64,000 nucleotides of DNA, taken from the NCBI GenBank assembly GCA_035390885.1, contig DAOOUW010000002.1:1-64000 (forward strand), written 5' to 3'. Shown one piece after another: positions 52,990 to 62,664 of the stretch. The number at the start of each line of letters is the position of its first letter. Within the stretch, counting starts at the first letter, position 1. The stretch is from JAOAFT01 sp035390885 (GTDB lineage: Bacteria > Bacteroidota > Ignavibacteria > UBA10030). A model generated the notes under the pieces. It did not search any database, had not been told where the DNA came from, and worked only from the letters and a program-made list of their open reading frames with translations. The position numbers and the translations under genes were made by a program.

Positions 52990-53898
52990 ATGGAACAGCC
53001 TCAAACGAACAATAAACCATTCTTTGAAATATTATTATGTCATTTTGTGCCAGAGAGCATACAATGGAACGATTATGTCAACACACTAATTGACTTCTAT
53101 AATTCTATCACTCAATGGTTTACTAACTACGTTCAAACTCAGCAGCAACAACAATCGGATAATTGCCACAAAGCAGCTAAATTGCTTCAGTCAGATTTAT
53201 CTGAATTTTTATCGCTGCCGTTACGTTCCGATGAAGAACAAATTCAGGAAATTATTGCTGGACAATTTCAGCAATTTAGCAATGAGATATTATCACCTGA
53301 AGAATTATCAGTGAGCGGTTATAAATATATTCATCCTATAAATATTGATACTCACTTAAAGCAATGCTACAATCGTGATGAATTAAAATTGAAGAAGGCG
53401 CTTCCGCCCAAAATACAATCTCACACAGCCATTGACACTTGGTTTCGAGTTAGCAGGCTGGAAACATTTTTCTTACTCCAGCAAAATATTTACAATGTTT
53501 TAAATGAGCAGTTTGCCCGCATCTTCAGCTCTTTGCTATATCCATCAGCTTCGATATTCTTTGAAATTCCTTCTTCAAATTATACTCAACGAAACAAATT
53601 TAGATTGAAAATTACAATAACGGTAAATGAACGATTTGGCTCATTTGTTCCAAAATTTTATGAAGCAATTGAAAAATCAGTGTTCAACAACTTTACGATG
53701 ACATTCTTACGTCCGAATGCATTGCCGTCAACAGCAAGAGATGAAATATTTCTTTTCGATGTAAGCGATAGGGAAGAGCTCAATCGACTTCGTGTCTCGT
53801 TGAGTGATTGCATATCGTCGCTACACAAAATGAAAATTCCGGTTTACCGTTTCATCAGCATACGTGAGACAGAAAAAATTGAGGAATCAACTCTTTAA
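52990..53898 (+). CDS. Unknown protein between polX and nth
   Basis: Protein of 302 residues that I do not recognise. No signal peptide or membrane helix is visible. A five-glutamine run lies near residue 53 (QTQQQQQSDN). The N-terminal half is helical with aromatic residues (WNDYVNTLIDFYNSITQWF). The C-terminal half looks alpha/beta: IFFEIPSSNYTQRNKFRL, then ITVNERFG, and IFLFDVSDREELNRLR near residue 255. The GGGAG ribosome site and 2-nt gap to polX, and 1-nt overlap with nth, place it in the repair operon. Any repair role is only guilt by association. Confidence 0.75.
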   Translation: MEQPQTNNKPFFEILLCHFVPESIQWNDYVNTLIDFYNSITQWFTNYVQTQQQQQSDNCHKAAKLLQSDLSEFLSLPLRSDEEQIQEIIAGQFQQFSNEILSPEELSVSGYKYIHPINIDTHLKQCYNRDELKLKKALPPKIQSHTAIDTWFRVSRLETFFLLQQNIYNVLNEQFARIFSSLLYPSASIFFEIPSSNYTQRNKFRLKITITVNERFGSFVPKFYEAIEKSVFNNFTMTFLRPNALPSTARDEIFLFDVSDREELNRLRVSLSDCISSLHKMKIPVYRFISIRETEKIEESTL

Positions 53899-54563
53899 TG
53901 GAATCCAGACAAAAAATTAAAAGTCGCGCTCAAAAAATATTAAAACGATTGGAACGAAACTATCCAGATGTAAAGACAGCGCTTCATTATTCAACTCCTT
54001 TTCAGTTGCTTGTCGCAACGATACTTTCGGCACAATGCACCGATGCACGGGTCAATATTGTTACGCCCTATCTTTTCGCAGAGTATCCTACAATCGCCGA
54101 TCTTGCAAATGCAAATCAACGGGATGTTGAGCGGATTATTCGGTCGACTGGTTTCTATCGAATGAAAGCAAAAAATATTATTGCCACAGCCAAAAAAATT
54201 ATGGATGAATTCGGCGGTATAGTGCCATCAGAAATGGATGCTCTATTGAAGCTTCCGGGTGTTGGTCGCAAAACAGCAAATTGTATCTTAGGCGCAGCCT
54301 TTGGTAAAAATCAAGGCATTGTAGTCGATACCCACGTGCTTCGACTTTCAAACAGATTGGGATTAACATCGAACACCGATCCAAAAAAAGTTGAATTAGA
54401 TTTAATGGATTGTATACCAAAGAGCAAGTGGTATGATTTTAGTAATTACCTAATTATCCATGGAAGAACCACTTGCCATTCACGGAAACCACTTTGTGAT
54501 AAGTGCTTTCTCAATGACCTATGTCCTAAACGAAATTATAGCAAGAAGAAAGGAATTGTATGA
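53898..54563 (+). CDS. nth: Endonuclease III
   Basis: DNA glycosylase/AP-lyase that removes oxidised pyrimidines, 221 residues. The helix-hairpin-helix LPGVGRKTANCILGAAFG contains the catalytic lysine, VDTHVLRLSNRLGL the catalytic aspartate, and the 4Fe-4S loop is CHSRKPLCDKCFLNDLC with the C-x6-C-x2-C-x5-C spacing. The ATG overlaps the upstream stop by 1 base. Confidence 0.95.
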   Translation: MESRQKIKSRAQKILKRLERNYPDVKTALHYSTPFQLLVATILSAQCTDARVNIVTPYLFAEYPTIADLANANQRDVERIIRSTGFYRMKAKNIIATAKKIMDEFGGIVPSEMDALLKLPGVGRKTANCILGAAFGKNQGIVVDTHVLRLSNRLGLTSNTDPKKVELDLMDCIPKSKWYDFSNYLIIHGRTTCHSRKPLCDKCFLNDLCPKRNYSKKKGIV

Positions 54564-55108
54564 CTTACAATGGAGCTTTAGAATTACTGCACAACTATGT
54601 GGAATCCGATGCACTGCGAAAACATATGTATGCGGTTGAAAGCGCTATGAGAGCTTACGCCAAAAAATTTAACGAAGACGATGAGAAGTGGGCAATTACT
54701 GGACTCCTTCACGATTTCGATTATGAACGGTACCCGAATGCACCAGATCACCCTTTGAAAGGCGCTGAAATTCTTCGGCAACATAATTACCCTGAAGATG
54801 TTATCACAGCGATCCTTGGGCACGCCACTTATACAAATGTGGCTCGTGAATCCCTGATGGCGAAGACGCTCTATGCTTGCGATGAACTATGCGGATTTAT
54901 CCATGCTGTAGCAATCATTCGACCGAATAAACTTGCTGACTTAGAAGTGTCATCTGTAAAGAAGAAACTCAAAGATAAAGGCTTTGCAAGAAACATTAGC
55001 AGAGAAGATATCAATAACGGGATTCAAGAACTACAAATTCCACTCGATGAACATATCCTGTTTGTTATCGAAGCAATGAAACAAAATAAAGAACGATTAG
55101 GGCTATAA
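54560..55108 (+). CDS. HD-domain hydrolase
   Basis: Predicted metal-dependent phosphohydrolase of 182 residues. The HD pair is in GLLHDFDYERYPNAPDHPLKG near residue 50, followed by ILGHATYTN and an Asp in KTLYACDELCGF. This small subfamily is common next to repair or nucleotide genes but its substrate is unknown. The ATG overlaps the nth stop as ATGA. Confidence 0.82.
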   Translation: MTYNGALELLHNYVESDALRKHMYAVESAMRAYAKKFNEDDEKWAITGLLHDFDYERYPNAPDHPLKGAEILRQHNYPEDVITAILGHATYTNVARESLMAKTLYACDELCGFIHAVAIIRPNKLADLEVSSVKKKLKDKGFARNISREDINNGIQELQIPLDEHILFVIEAMKQNKERLGL

Positions 55109-55113
55109 ATTTT

Positions 55114-55785
55114 ATGCTACCAATCAAAGACATCAATCCACGACGCCGTTTCCCAATAGTCAACATTACAATAATTCTTTTAAATTGTCTCTTCTTTATA
55201 TTCGAACTAAAGCTCGGACCAAGATTAGAGCAATTCATTATGTACTATGGACTTATCCCAGCGAACGTTACAACTGCTGTCATTGCTGGTACGCTGCCGC
55301 TTAACATCATTGTGCAATTTTTTTCATCAATATTTTTACACGGCGGGTGGATGCATTTAATTGGCAACATGCTCTTTCTCTGGATATTTGGAGATAACGT
55401 TGAAGACAAGCTCGGACATGGGCGATATTTATTTTTTTACTTATCGGCTGGCGTTGTTGCATCGATTGTACACATCATTGTTGCTCCATATTCACCGCTA
55501 CCGACAATTGGGGCAAGTGGAGCTATTGCAGGAGTCCTCGGCGCATATTTAATCTTGTTTCCACATGCAAGGGTACTTACTCTAATTCCAATTTTTATCT
55601 TTATTCAAGTGGCAGAGCTACCAGCTTTTTTGTTAATTGTTCTGTGGTTTATTACTCAATTTTTGAACGGATTACTTTCATTAGGGATTCAATCTGTTGA
55701 TAGCGGAGGAGTAGCATGGTGGGCGCACATTGGAGGATTCATTTATGGCGTCGTGCTTGCAATTCCTTTGAGGAAATACAGGTAA
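55114..55785 (+). CDS. Rhomboid-family intramembrane serine protease
   Basis: Six-helix inner-membrane protease of 223 residues. The catalytic serine is Ser135 in GASGAIAG and the histidine His205 in WWAHIGGF. HGGWMHLIGNMLFLWIFGDNVED is the conserved loop and second helix; the oxyanion asparagine is in that segment. Substrates cannot be predicted. It starts 5 nt after the HD gene. Confidence 0.92.
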   Translation: MLPIKDINPRRRFPIVNITIILLNCLFFIFELKLGPRLEQFIMYYGLIPANVTTAVIAGTLPLNIIVQFFSSIFLHGGWMHLIGNMLFLWIFGDNVEDKLGHGRYLFFYLSAGVVASIVHIIVAPYSPLPTIGASGAIAGVLGAYLILFPHARVLTLIPIFIFIQVAELPAFLLIVLWFITQFLNGLLSLGIQSVDSGGVAWWAHIGGFIYGVVLAIPLRKYR

Positions 55786-55830
55786 TTTTTTAAGGAAACA
55801 CGGCTTTGAAGCAAAATGAATAAATTAGGA

Positions 55831-55859
55831 TTGAAAATAATTGCTAAGGGTTGTATATT
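55831..55859 (+). promoter_or_regulatory. Sigma-70-type promoter for the tmRNA
   Basis: TTGAAA (55831-55836) and TATATT (55854-55859) are exactly 17 nt apart, and the predicted 5' end of the tmRNA lies 15 nt past the second box. Confidence 0.65.
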
Positions 55860-55873
55860 TAATATAACCCGTT

Positions 55874-56240
55874 GGGGGTGATTTGGCTTCGACGGGGATG
55901 AGGATGCATAGAATTGCATACCGTGGTCACCGTGTCCACGTTAACAAAGCGGTAAAACAATAAGTGCCAATTACGATTACGCACTGGCTGCCTAATTAAA
56001 ATAGGCAACCCGTCGCTTATAGGTTCGCTCATCGGCCTGTAAGACGACGTCGCTTAGATGAGCTAATCTTCGGATATTCTCAGGATTCGAAGATGAACAC
56101 ACCTAAAGTGTGATACTGAGATGGTGCAGGGTCAATCCTGTTCACCGGAGTTTCCTTGCACGAGAACCAAAGGTGGACTATGTATGTAGAAGTTCTATGG
56201 GTCTTCTCTTCGGACCGGGGTTCGAATCCCCGCACCTCCA
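55874..56240 (+). ncRNA. ssrA: Transfer-messenger RNA (tmRNA)
   Basis: Rescues stalled ribosomes by adding a degradation tag. The 5' GGGGGTG (55874-55880) pairs with CACCTCC (56233-56239), with a G-T at position three, forming the tRNA-like acceptor stem, and A56240 is the discriminator; the CCA end is not encoded. TTGGCTTCGACGGGG near the start and GGTTCGAATCCCCGC near the end are the standard tmRNA segments. The tag frame is 55966-55995 and gives ANYDYALAA followed by TAA. A -35/-10 promoter is upstream. No terminator is obvious before dapF, which starts 41 nt later. Confidence 0.96.
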
Positions 56241-56281
56241 CGATTCAATGGAACCTTTAGCAGACCTTCCAGGAAAAAATT

Positions 56282-57115
56282 ATGGGCAAAATGAAAATTC
56301 AATTTACGAAAATGACCGGCGCAGGAAACGACTTTATTGTTATTGACGACCGTGAAAACAAGCTTAAGAGCCCATCTCGTCTAGCGTTTAAACTTTGTGA
56401 TAGACGATGGGGAATTGGCGCAGATGGCTTAATACTTCTACGAAATCATCCTCGAGCTTATTATGAAATGAAATACTACAACGCAGATGGTAGCTATGGT
56501 GGAATGTGTGGAAATGGCGGTCGTTGTATTGCTTATTATGCTATTTTGCACAAAATAGCGCCACCAAAGCACGATTTTGTTTCAGTGAATCACATTTATA
56601 AAGCCGAATCACTTGGTAATAATAAAATTGCGCTCTTAATGAAAGATCCTACTCGTATTAAATTAAAACAAAAGCTATTTATTCCTGAATTGAATCATCA
56701 CATTACATATAATTTTATTGATACTGGCGCACCGCACGTTGTAATCGACATCAATGAATTTCCAATGTTTACCTTTGAAAATATCGAGATCGAAAAAATT
56801 GGAAGATTGATTCGATTCCATAAAGAATTCAAACCTGAAGGCGCCAATGTAAATATCATTGAACGAAAGGGTTCAAGAATCCATATTCGAACTTATGAGC
56901 GAGGTGTCGAGGCTGAAACTTTAGCTTGTGGAACAGGTAGTATTGCCGCAGGAATCGTTGCACATTTGCTCTGGGGAATCAGTTCGCCGGTGATATTGAT
57001 ACCGAAAAGTAAAAGGACATTGCAAGTATCGTTTACCTCAAATAAAGGCAAAATTTCTCGAATACGATTGATTGGTCCTGCAGAAGTAGCTTTTACGGGT
57101 ACTATGGAAGTTTGA
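56282..57115 (+). CDS. dapF: Diaminopimelate epimerase
   Basis: Converts LL- to meso-diaminopimelate for lysine and peptidoglycan synthesis, 277 residues. The two catalytic cysteines are Cys76 in GGMCGNGGRC and Cys216 in LACGTGSIAAG. TKMTGAGNDFIVID opens the fold. An AGGA site lies 8 nt before the ATG at 56282; an in-frame ATG at 56291 is the other possible start. It follows the tmRNA and is the last + strand gene of its block. Confidence 0.95.
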   Translation: MGKMKIQFTKMTGAGNDFIVIDDRENKLKSPSRLAFKLCDRRWGIGADGLILLRNHPRAYYEMKYYNADGSYGGMCGNGGRCIAYYAILHKIAPPKHDFVSVNHIYKAESLGNNKIALLMKDPTRIKLKQKLFIPELNHHITYNFIDTGAPHVVIDINEFPMFTFENIEIEKIGRLIRFHKEFKPEGANVNIIERKGSRIHIRTYERGVEAETLACGTGSIAAGIVAHLLWGISSPVILIPKSKRTLQVSFTSNKGKISRIRLIGPAEVAFTGTMEV

Positions 57116-57410
57116 TGCAACTTAATTGGATATTCTTATTTTAGATATAATACATATTATGTTGAATTGTATGTAAGATTCTTTTACTACTGGTAACCAC
57201 GTATCTATTCTCACAAACATCTTATTGCTCCCTTCTCTATTCACTGAATTCTGATTTTAATCTTATTATTTCATCGAAAAGAATTCAAAAATCGGTGGAC
57301 TCGACACAAACTATTTCTAACTCGCTTACAGAAATGGTATATCTAAGCAACAGTTGTTGCGGGCTTCTAAGGAATAATCCGGGTTAAGTTAGTATTGAGT
57401 TGCATTTAAG
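57116..57410. other. Gap between two converging gene blocks
   Basis: This 295-nt AT-rich gap lies between dapF (+) and purL (-). I saw no open frame, RNA fold or strong terminator hairpin in it. Confidence 0.5.
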
Positions 57411-59663
57411 TTATGATGCGATCAACCGCTCTATTGCATTTGAGTATGCTTCTTCAGCTCTTTCAACTTCTACGGATATATAATCGTTAACCATAAACTT
57501 ACGGGAATCTGTAACTGTACCAATAAGCTGGATGTGTATATTATGTTTATGCGCTAGCTCTTTCATTCTATCAATGATTTCGTTTGAGTTGGCAGTACTT
57601 ACTACAATTCGAGATTGTGATTCACCAAAGAAGGCAAAATCAGGTCTATTGCTATCGAAATGGTATTTTATCGTAGCGCCGAGCTGATGATTTCCAAATA
57701 ATGATTCGGCAATGGTAACAAGCAATCCACCATCAGATACATCGTGAGCAGACTTCAAGAGATGGCGCTTATTCATTGTTAATAAACAAGATTGAAGATT
57801 TTTTTCATAATTTAAATCAATATCAGGTGCATTACCTAAAGCTTGTCCATTGCACATCATTAAATATTCCGAGCCACCAATTTCACACCTATTAATTCCA
57901 AGTTCCCAGATTAAATCGCCTGCCATTTTAAAATTACTATCAAGGAAAAGATTTACATCATCTAAAATTCCGAGCATCCCTATTACTGGCGTAGGATAAA
58001 TTATATCGTCAACACTTTCATTATAAAAGCTTACATTTCCACCAGTTACAGGCGTTTCTAAAACTATACATGCATCGCTAATACCACCAACAGCTTCTGC
58101 AAATTGCCAGTAAACTTCCGGATCATACGGATTTCCAAAGTTAAGGCAATTCGTAATTGCTATTGGAAGCGCTCCAACACAAACAACATTTCGAGCCGAT
58201 TCTGCAACAGCAATTTGTCCACCACGTCGAGGATTAAGATATGTATATCGTCCATTGCCATCAGTTTTTAATGCTAATGCCTTTGTAGTGCCTTTAATTC
58301 TTACAATAGCAGCATCACCCGAGCCGTGAAGAATCGTGTTCGTCCGAACCTGACCATCATATTGCTCAAATACCCATTGTTTACTTGCAATTGATGAACG
58401 ACCCAGCATATCAAGAAATACCTGATTATAATTTGTTATTTCAGGTAAAGATAATGGATTAAATTGATGAACTTTCTTAAGATAATCAGGTTCTTTCCGT
58501 TCCCGAATATAAACAGGCGCATCTCCGCCAAGTACTAAACTTTTTGCAGGAACATTAGCCACAACATTCTTCCCTACTCGCACTGTTACATAGCCAGAAT
58601 CATTAACTACTCCTATAGCTTCAGCTTCTAAGTCCCATTTCTTAAAGATGTTAACAACATCATTCTCATGTCCTTTTTTAATAACAAAAAGCATTCGTTC
58701 CTGAGATTCTGAAAGCATAATTTCATACGGTGTCATCTCGTCTTCGCGCAAAGGAACCTTTTCAAGATCGATTTCCATTCCAGTATTTGCACGAGCGCTC
58801 ATTTCTGTTGTGCTGCAGGTAATTCCCGCAGCTCCCATATCCTGAACACCTACTACATAACCCGTTTTAATAGCTTCAAGTGTTGCCTCTAAGAGCAATT
58901 TTTCTTCGAATGGATCGCCAACCTGAACTGCAGGTCTCTTTGCCTCTGAGGCTGCTGAGATTTCTTCGGAAGCAAAAGTCGCTCCGTGTATTCCATCTCG
59001 GCCTGTAGAAGAGCCCACTATCATTACTGTATTCCCTGCGCCTGATGCAGACGCTTTAGCAATTGATGAATGCTCTACAATCCCAACTGCCATTGCATTT
59101 ACCAATGGGTTAATCCGATAGCACGGATCAAAATATACTTCACCCGCTACTGTAGGTACTCCAAAGCTATTTCCATAATCTCCAATTCCTTTAACGATGT
59201 TCTTAAACAAATACTGTACACGTTTATCATCTAAATTTCCAAAGCGCAGAGAATTCAAGGCAGCAATTGGTCTTGCACCCATCGAGAAAATATCTCGTAA
59301 AATTCCTCCAACGCCAGTAGCAGCACCTTGATATGGCTCAATTGCCGACGGATGGTTATGACTTTCAATCTTAAAAGCTACTGCTAAACCGTCGCCAATG
59401 TCGATAAGCCCAGCATTTTCTTCGCCAGCGGTAACCAGAAGGTTTTTCCCAGATCGAGGTAAAGTTTTAATTAAAGCAATTGAATTTTTATAACTACAAT
59501 GCTCACTCCACATCACGCTATAAATTCCGAGTTCGGTATAGGTAGGAACTCTACCTAAAAATTTTATCATTAGATTATATTCATCTTCGGTTAACCCATG
59601 TTGAAGAGCTAATTCTAACGTAACCTTAGGTTCATCTTTTACTATTGGTCTATGCTTTAACAT
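57411..59663 (-). CDS. purL: Phosphoribosylformylglycinamidine synthase subunit PurL
   Basis: Purine-pathway enzyme that converts FGAR to FGAM with ATP and ammonia, 750 residues, the short form that needs separate PurQ and PurS. GRVPTYTELGIYSVMWSEHCSYK is split by family motifs near residue 40, followed by KIESHNHPSAIEPYQGAATG and VQDMGAAGITCST near residue 265. SAHDVSDGGL and GESQSRIVVS lie toward the end. No purQ or purS is next to it here. Confidence 0.95.
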   Translation of the reverse strand: MLKHRPIVKDEPKVTLELALQHGLTEDEYNLMIKFLGRVPTYTELGIYSVMWSEHCSYKNSIALIKTLPRSGKNLLVTAGEENAGLIDIGDGLAVAFKIESHNHPSAIEPYQGAATGVGGILRDIFSMGARPIAALNSLRFGNLDDKRVQYLFKNIVKGIGDYGNSFGVPTVAGEVYFDPCYRINPLVNAMAVGIVEHSSIAKASASGAGNTVMIVGSSTGRDGIHGATFASEEISAASEAKRPAVQVGDPFEEKLLLEATLEAIKTGYVVGVQDMGAAGITCSTTEMSARANTGMEIDLEKVPLREDEMTPYEIMLSESQERMLFVIKKGHENDVVNIFKKWDLEAEAIGVVNDSGYVTVRVGKNVVANVPAKSLVLGGDAPVYIRERKEPDYLKKVHQFNPLSLPEITNYNQVFLDMLGRSSIASKQWVFEQYDGQVRTNTILHGSGDAAIVRIKGTTKALALKTDGNGRYTYLNPRRGGQIAVAESARNVVCVGALPIAITNCLNFGNPYDPEVYWQFAEAVGGISDACIVLETPVTGGNVSFYNESVDDIIYPTPVIGMLGILDDVNLFLDSNFKMAGDLIWELGINRCEIGGSEYLMMCNGQALGNAPDIDLNYEKNLQSCLLTMNKRHLLKSAHDVSDGGLLVTIAESLFGNHQLGATIKYHFDSNRPDFAFFGESQSRIVVSTANSNEIIDRMKELAHKHNIHIQLIGTVTDSRKFMVNDYISVEVERAEEAYSNAIERLIAS

Positions 59664-59693
59664 ATTATATTTCCGTAAGTTAAATCGTTGATT

Positions 59694-62066
59694 TTAATTA
59701 AATTCTACAATTGTAATACCTGAGCCACCTTCATTCCACTCACCAAGTCTAAATGATTTTATGTGAGGATAAGTGGTCAAATAGTCTGAAATCTTCTTTC
59801 GAAGCTTACCACTTCCCTTTCCATGTATAATGCTAACTTCATGAAGTCCAGCTGAATATGCAGCATCTAAAAATGATTCTATTTCCCGAATAGCTTCTTC
59901 GCCTGTTTTACCTCTTAAATCAATTTGATTGGTTACTGTAGCAACAATATCAGCGGATTGTTGAGATTGTAGAGGTGCTGATGTATAGGATAACTTTCCA
60001 CTATTCTCCTTGATTAACTCACCAAGAGGAATATTAAGTTTTGCGTAAGAGGAAACTACAGTTGCTATTCCGTTTGAAATGGAAATAATTTCTCCTGTGC
60101 CTGATCCATTCTTTATCCGCACTATATCCCCTTTCTTCAGATTTTCAGTTTCTTGTGGAATGGATGTATCAACAGATAATTCAGCAAGCTTTGCAGAAAT
60201 TGAATGAAGCGTTTGTTTCGATGCTTTGATTATATTCTTATCAGCATTCTGCTCGCGTATTTCTTTAATAGTTTTTTCTATTTGAGCATAAGCATCTTGA
60301 ACGATTTTTTTAGCATCTTCGACAGCACGTTTCTTTATTGTAGCTAATTCATGCTTTATTTGAACAATTTTTTGCTCATACGTGTGAGTAAGTTCCTCAA
60401 GGTGTTTTTTCTCTTCTTCAGTTTCTTTAAGCCGTTGAGCGTATAATTGAGTCTTTGACTCGATTTCTATCAAAAATTTTTCGAGTTGAACCCGTTCATT
60501 ACCCAATTGCTTGCGTGAAAATGCAAGGATATCCTGTGGAAATCCTATTCGTTCAGCTAATTCGAACGCGTAACTACTTCCTGGAATTCCATGACGATAT
60601 CGATATGTGGGAAGAAGAGACTGTTGATCGAATTCCATCGAACCATTAACAACGCCTTCAGTTGTTGATGCAAATGCTTTTAATGTCCCGTGGTGCGTGG
60701 TTGCAATGGTAAGAGCGCCTCGTTTTGTCAATTCAGAAAGAACGCCAATTGCAATTGCTGCTCCTTCTGCCGGGTCGGTGCCTGTGCCGATTTCATCAAT
60801 TAGCACCAGTGATTTATTATCAGCGTTGAGTAGAATTTGCTTTAAGTAAATCAAATGTGAGCTAAAAGAACTAAGATCATTATCAATTGATTGCTCATCT
60901 CCAATATCAACAAATATTTTTGTAAATGGATAAAGTACTGAATCAGGCGAAGCGGGGATATGAAGTCCGGATTGTGCGCAAAGAGAAAGCAGTCCAACAA
61001 ATTTGAGCGCAACAGTTTTGCCGCCAGCGTTAGGACCGGTAATAACTAACGTACGGTCATGCTTTCCAAGTTCAAGTGATAATGGAACTACATTTCTTCT
61101 ATTTATATGCTGAAGAAGAATAGGATGCCGAGCATCATAAAGATGCAGATAGGGCTCGTCGGAAAATGTCGGCTCGTTTCCCTGCACCTCGATGGAATAC
61201 TTTGCTCGTGCAAGCACAGAATCTATTTCAACAAGCGTTTGATAAGTTTGATGAAGTTCATCCTTAATTGATGTTACCTGTTTAGTAAGTTCTAATAAGA
61301 TGCGATGGATTTCTCGTTGTTCTTTGAGCTGAAGCTCTCGAATTTCATTGTTGAGCTCAAGAGTTTCTGCCGGTTCAACATACACTGTGGCGCCGCTTGC
61401 CGATGTTGAATGAATAAATCCGGGTACTCGATTTTTATGTTCTACTTTCACCGGAATCACCAGCCGACCATCTCGAGTTGTTATGATCTCTTCCTGTAAA
61501 AACTCATGTTCGGATACCTTCCGCATAATCGTTTCAAGATGTTTGCGTAGTTTATCGTAGGCGGCATTAAGAGCATGTCGAATATTATGTAAATCCTTGC
61601 TAGCGCTATCTTTCACTATCCCTTGTGGATCAAGTGCATTTTCTAAATTGTATTCGAGTATTTTTTCTATCACAAGGCTCTGACAATACTGAGCAAGAAT
61701 TGGATATTCTTGCTGTCGCTTTCCAAGAAAATGTCGAAGCTCTCTGGATATTTTTAGTATCGTTAATATATCAAGAAGCTCAACAATGGTAAGAGCCTGA
61801 TTTTCAACTTCTGCCTTTTTGAGACTGAGTGTAATATCTCTAAATTCATTTAAAGGAACAGCCGATTCTTGAAGGAGCAGACTTTTCCCATCTGTAACTT
61901 TCTTTAACTCGTCTTGAATTTCAGAAACAGCATATTTTGCTCGAAGTTGAAGTAACTGCTGCTTTCCTCCTGTTGAAACAGCGTATCGAGAAATATGTTG
62001 CAAGAGTTTATTGAACTCGAGCTTTTCACATACACGTTCAATTTCGCTAGAAATTTCTTGATACAC
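59694..62066 (-). CDS. mutS2: Endonuclease MutS2
   Basis: MutS-like ATPase that suppresses recombination or rescues collided ribosomes, 790 residues with a GTG start. The core has Walker A GPNAGGKTVALK and Walker B LVLIDEIGTGTDPAEGAA. A long coiled region is next (LKETEEEKKHLEEL), and the C-terminal Smr nuclease domain starts at IDLRGKTGEEAIREIESFL and includes IIHGKGSGKLRKKI. The gene lies 7 nt after cvpA. Confidence 0.95.
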   Translation of the reverse strand: MYQEISSEIERVCEKLEFNKLLQHISRYAVSTGGKQQLLQLRAKYAVSEIQDELKKVTDGKSLLLQESAVPLNEFRDITLSLKKAEVENQALTIVELLDILTILKISRELRHFLGKRQQEYPILAQYCQSLVIEKILEYNLENALDPQGIVKDSASKDLHNIRHALNAAYDKLRKHLETIMRKVSEHEFLQEEIITTRDGRLVIPVKVEHKNRVPGFIHSTSASGATVYVEPAETLELNNEIRELQLKEQREIHRILLELTKQVTSIKDELHQTYQTLVEIDSVLARAKYSIEVQGNEPTFSDEPYLHLYDARHPILLQHINRRNVVPLSLELGKHDRTLVITGPNAGGKTVALKFVGLLSLCAQSGLHIPASPDSVLYPFTKIFVDIGDEQSIDNDLSSFSSHLIYLKQILLNADNKSLVLIDEIGTGTDPAEGAAIAIGVLSELTKRGALTIATTHHGTLKAFASTTEGVVNGSMEFDQQSLLPTYRYRHGIPGSSYAFELAERIGFPQDILAFSRKQLGNERVQLEKFLIEIESKTQLYAQRLKETEEEKKHLEELTHTYEQKIVQIKHELATIKKRAVEDAKKIVQDAYAQIEKTIKEIREQNADKNIIKASKQTLHSISAKLAELSVDTSIPQETENLKKGDIVRIKNGSGTGEIISISNGIATVVSSYAKLNIPLGELIKENSGKLSYTSAPLQSQQSADIVATVTNQIDLRGKTGEEAIREIESFLDAAYSAGLHEVSIIHGKGSGKLRKKISDYLTTYPHIKSFRLGEWNEGGSGITIVEFN

Positions 62067-62073
62067 AGTACTG

Positions 62074-62661
62074 CTATTTAGATTTGTTGTTTGGAGTAGG
62101 TTTAGATTTATCAGTTTTGGCTTTTGGTTCTGGAGAAGTTGTGGACTTATCGCTTGAAACTTCGTCTTCGATTTTTTCTATTACTTCTTGAGATTCTTTG
62201 TGTATTGTTACAACTACATCGAGAATTTGAGGAGCTACATTGACAATTGGTTTATACAATTGAGATGTCTTAATAAGGTTATGGCTTGGAAACCGATAAA
62301 CGGTAAGTACCATAAGAATAGCACTCATAAATATAACGCCTTCTATCAATCCAATCGCAGCGCCTGCAATTTTATCTCCTAAACCGCCAAGCTTATATTT
62401 GCCTGCAATGATTCTATATAAAATCATCTGGAGAATACAAATGCCAAGGAAAACAAGAAGAAAAGAAATTGTTGGAGCTTTTTCAGATGAAGCTACTCCT
62501 GCAGAAATAAGAAATTCACCAACGCTATGTCGAGAGATTTGTGCAATGTACAGCGCAAAAAGCATTACAACAGTAGCCACAATTTTTTTTACAAGCCCAT
62601 CGCGAAATCCCCAGAAAATTGTTACAAGAATTGGGAACCCGATAATAATATCTAATAACAC
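62074..62661 (-). CDS. cvpA: CvpA-family membrane protein
   Basis: Four-helix inner-membrane protein of 195 residues with a GTG start. The pattern starts with DIIIGFPILVTIFWGFRDGLVKK and the second half has GLGDKIAGAAIGLIEGVIFM, as in CvpA proteins; a charged low-complexity tail follows (about 150-195, rich in Lys, Pro and Ser). Function is unclear in most bacteria: colicin V production and, in some, envelope stability. Adjacent to mutS2, a usual neighbour. Confidence 0.85.
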   Translation of the reverse strand: MLLDIIIGFPILVTIFWGFRDGLVKKIVATVVMLFALYIAQISRHSVGEFLISAGVASSEKAPTISFLLVFLGICILQMILYRIIAGKYKLGGLGDKIAGAAIGLIEGVIFMSAILMVLTVYRFPSHNLIKTSQLYKPIVNVAPQILDVVVTIHKESQEVIEKIEDEVSSDKSTTSPEPKAKTDKSKPTPNNKSK

Positions 62662-62664
62662 GGT

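Noticed and set aside
56110..56346. Small + strand frame over the end of the tmRNA and the start of dapF
   Set aside because: It overlaps the tRNA-like domain of the tmRNA, which is certain, and has no protein resemblance.
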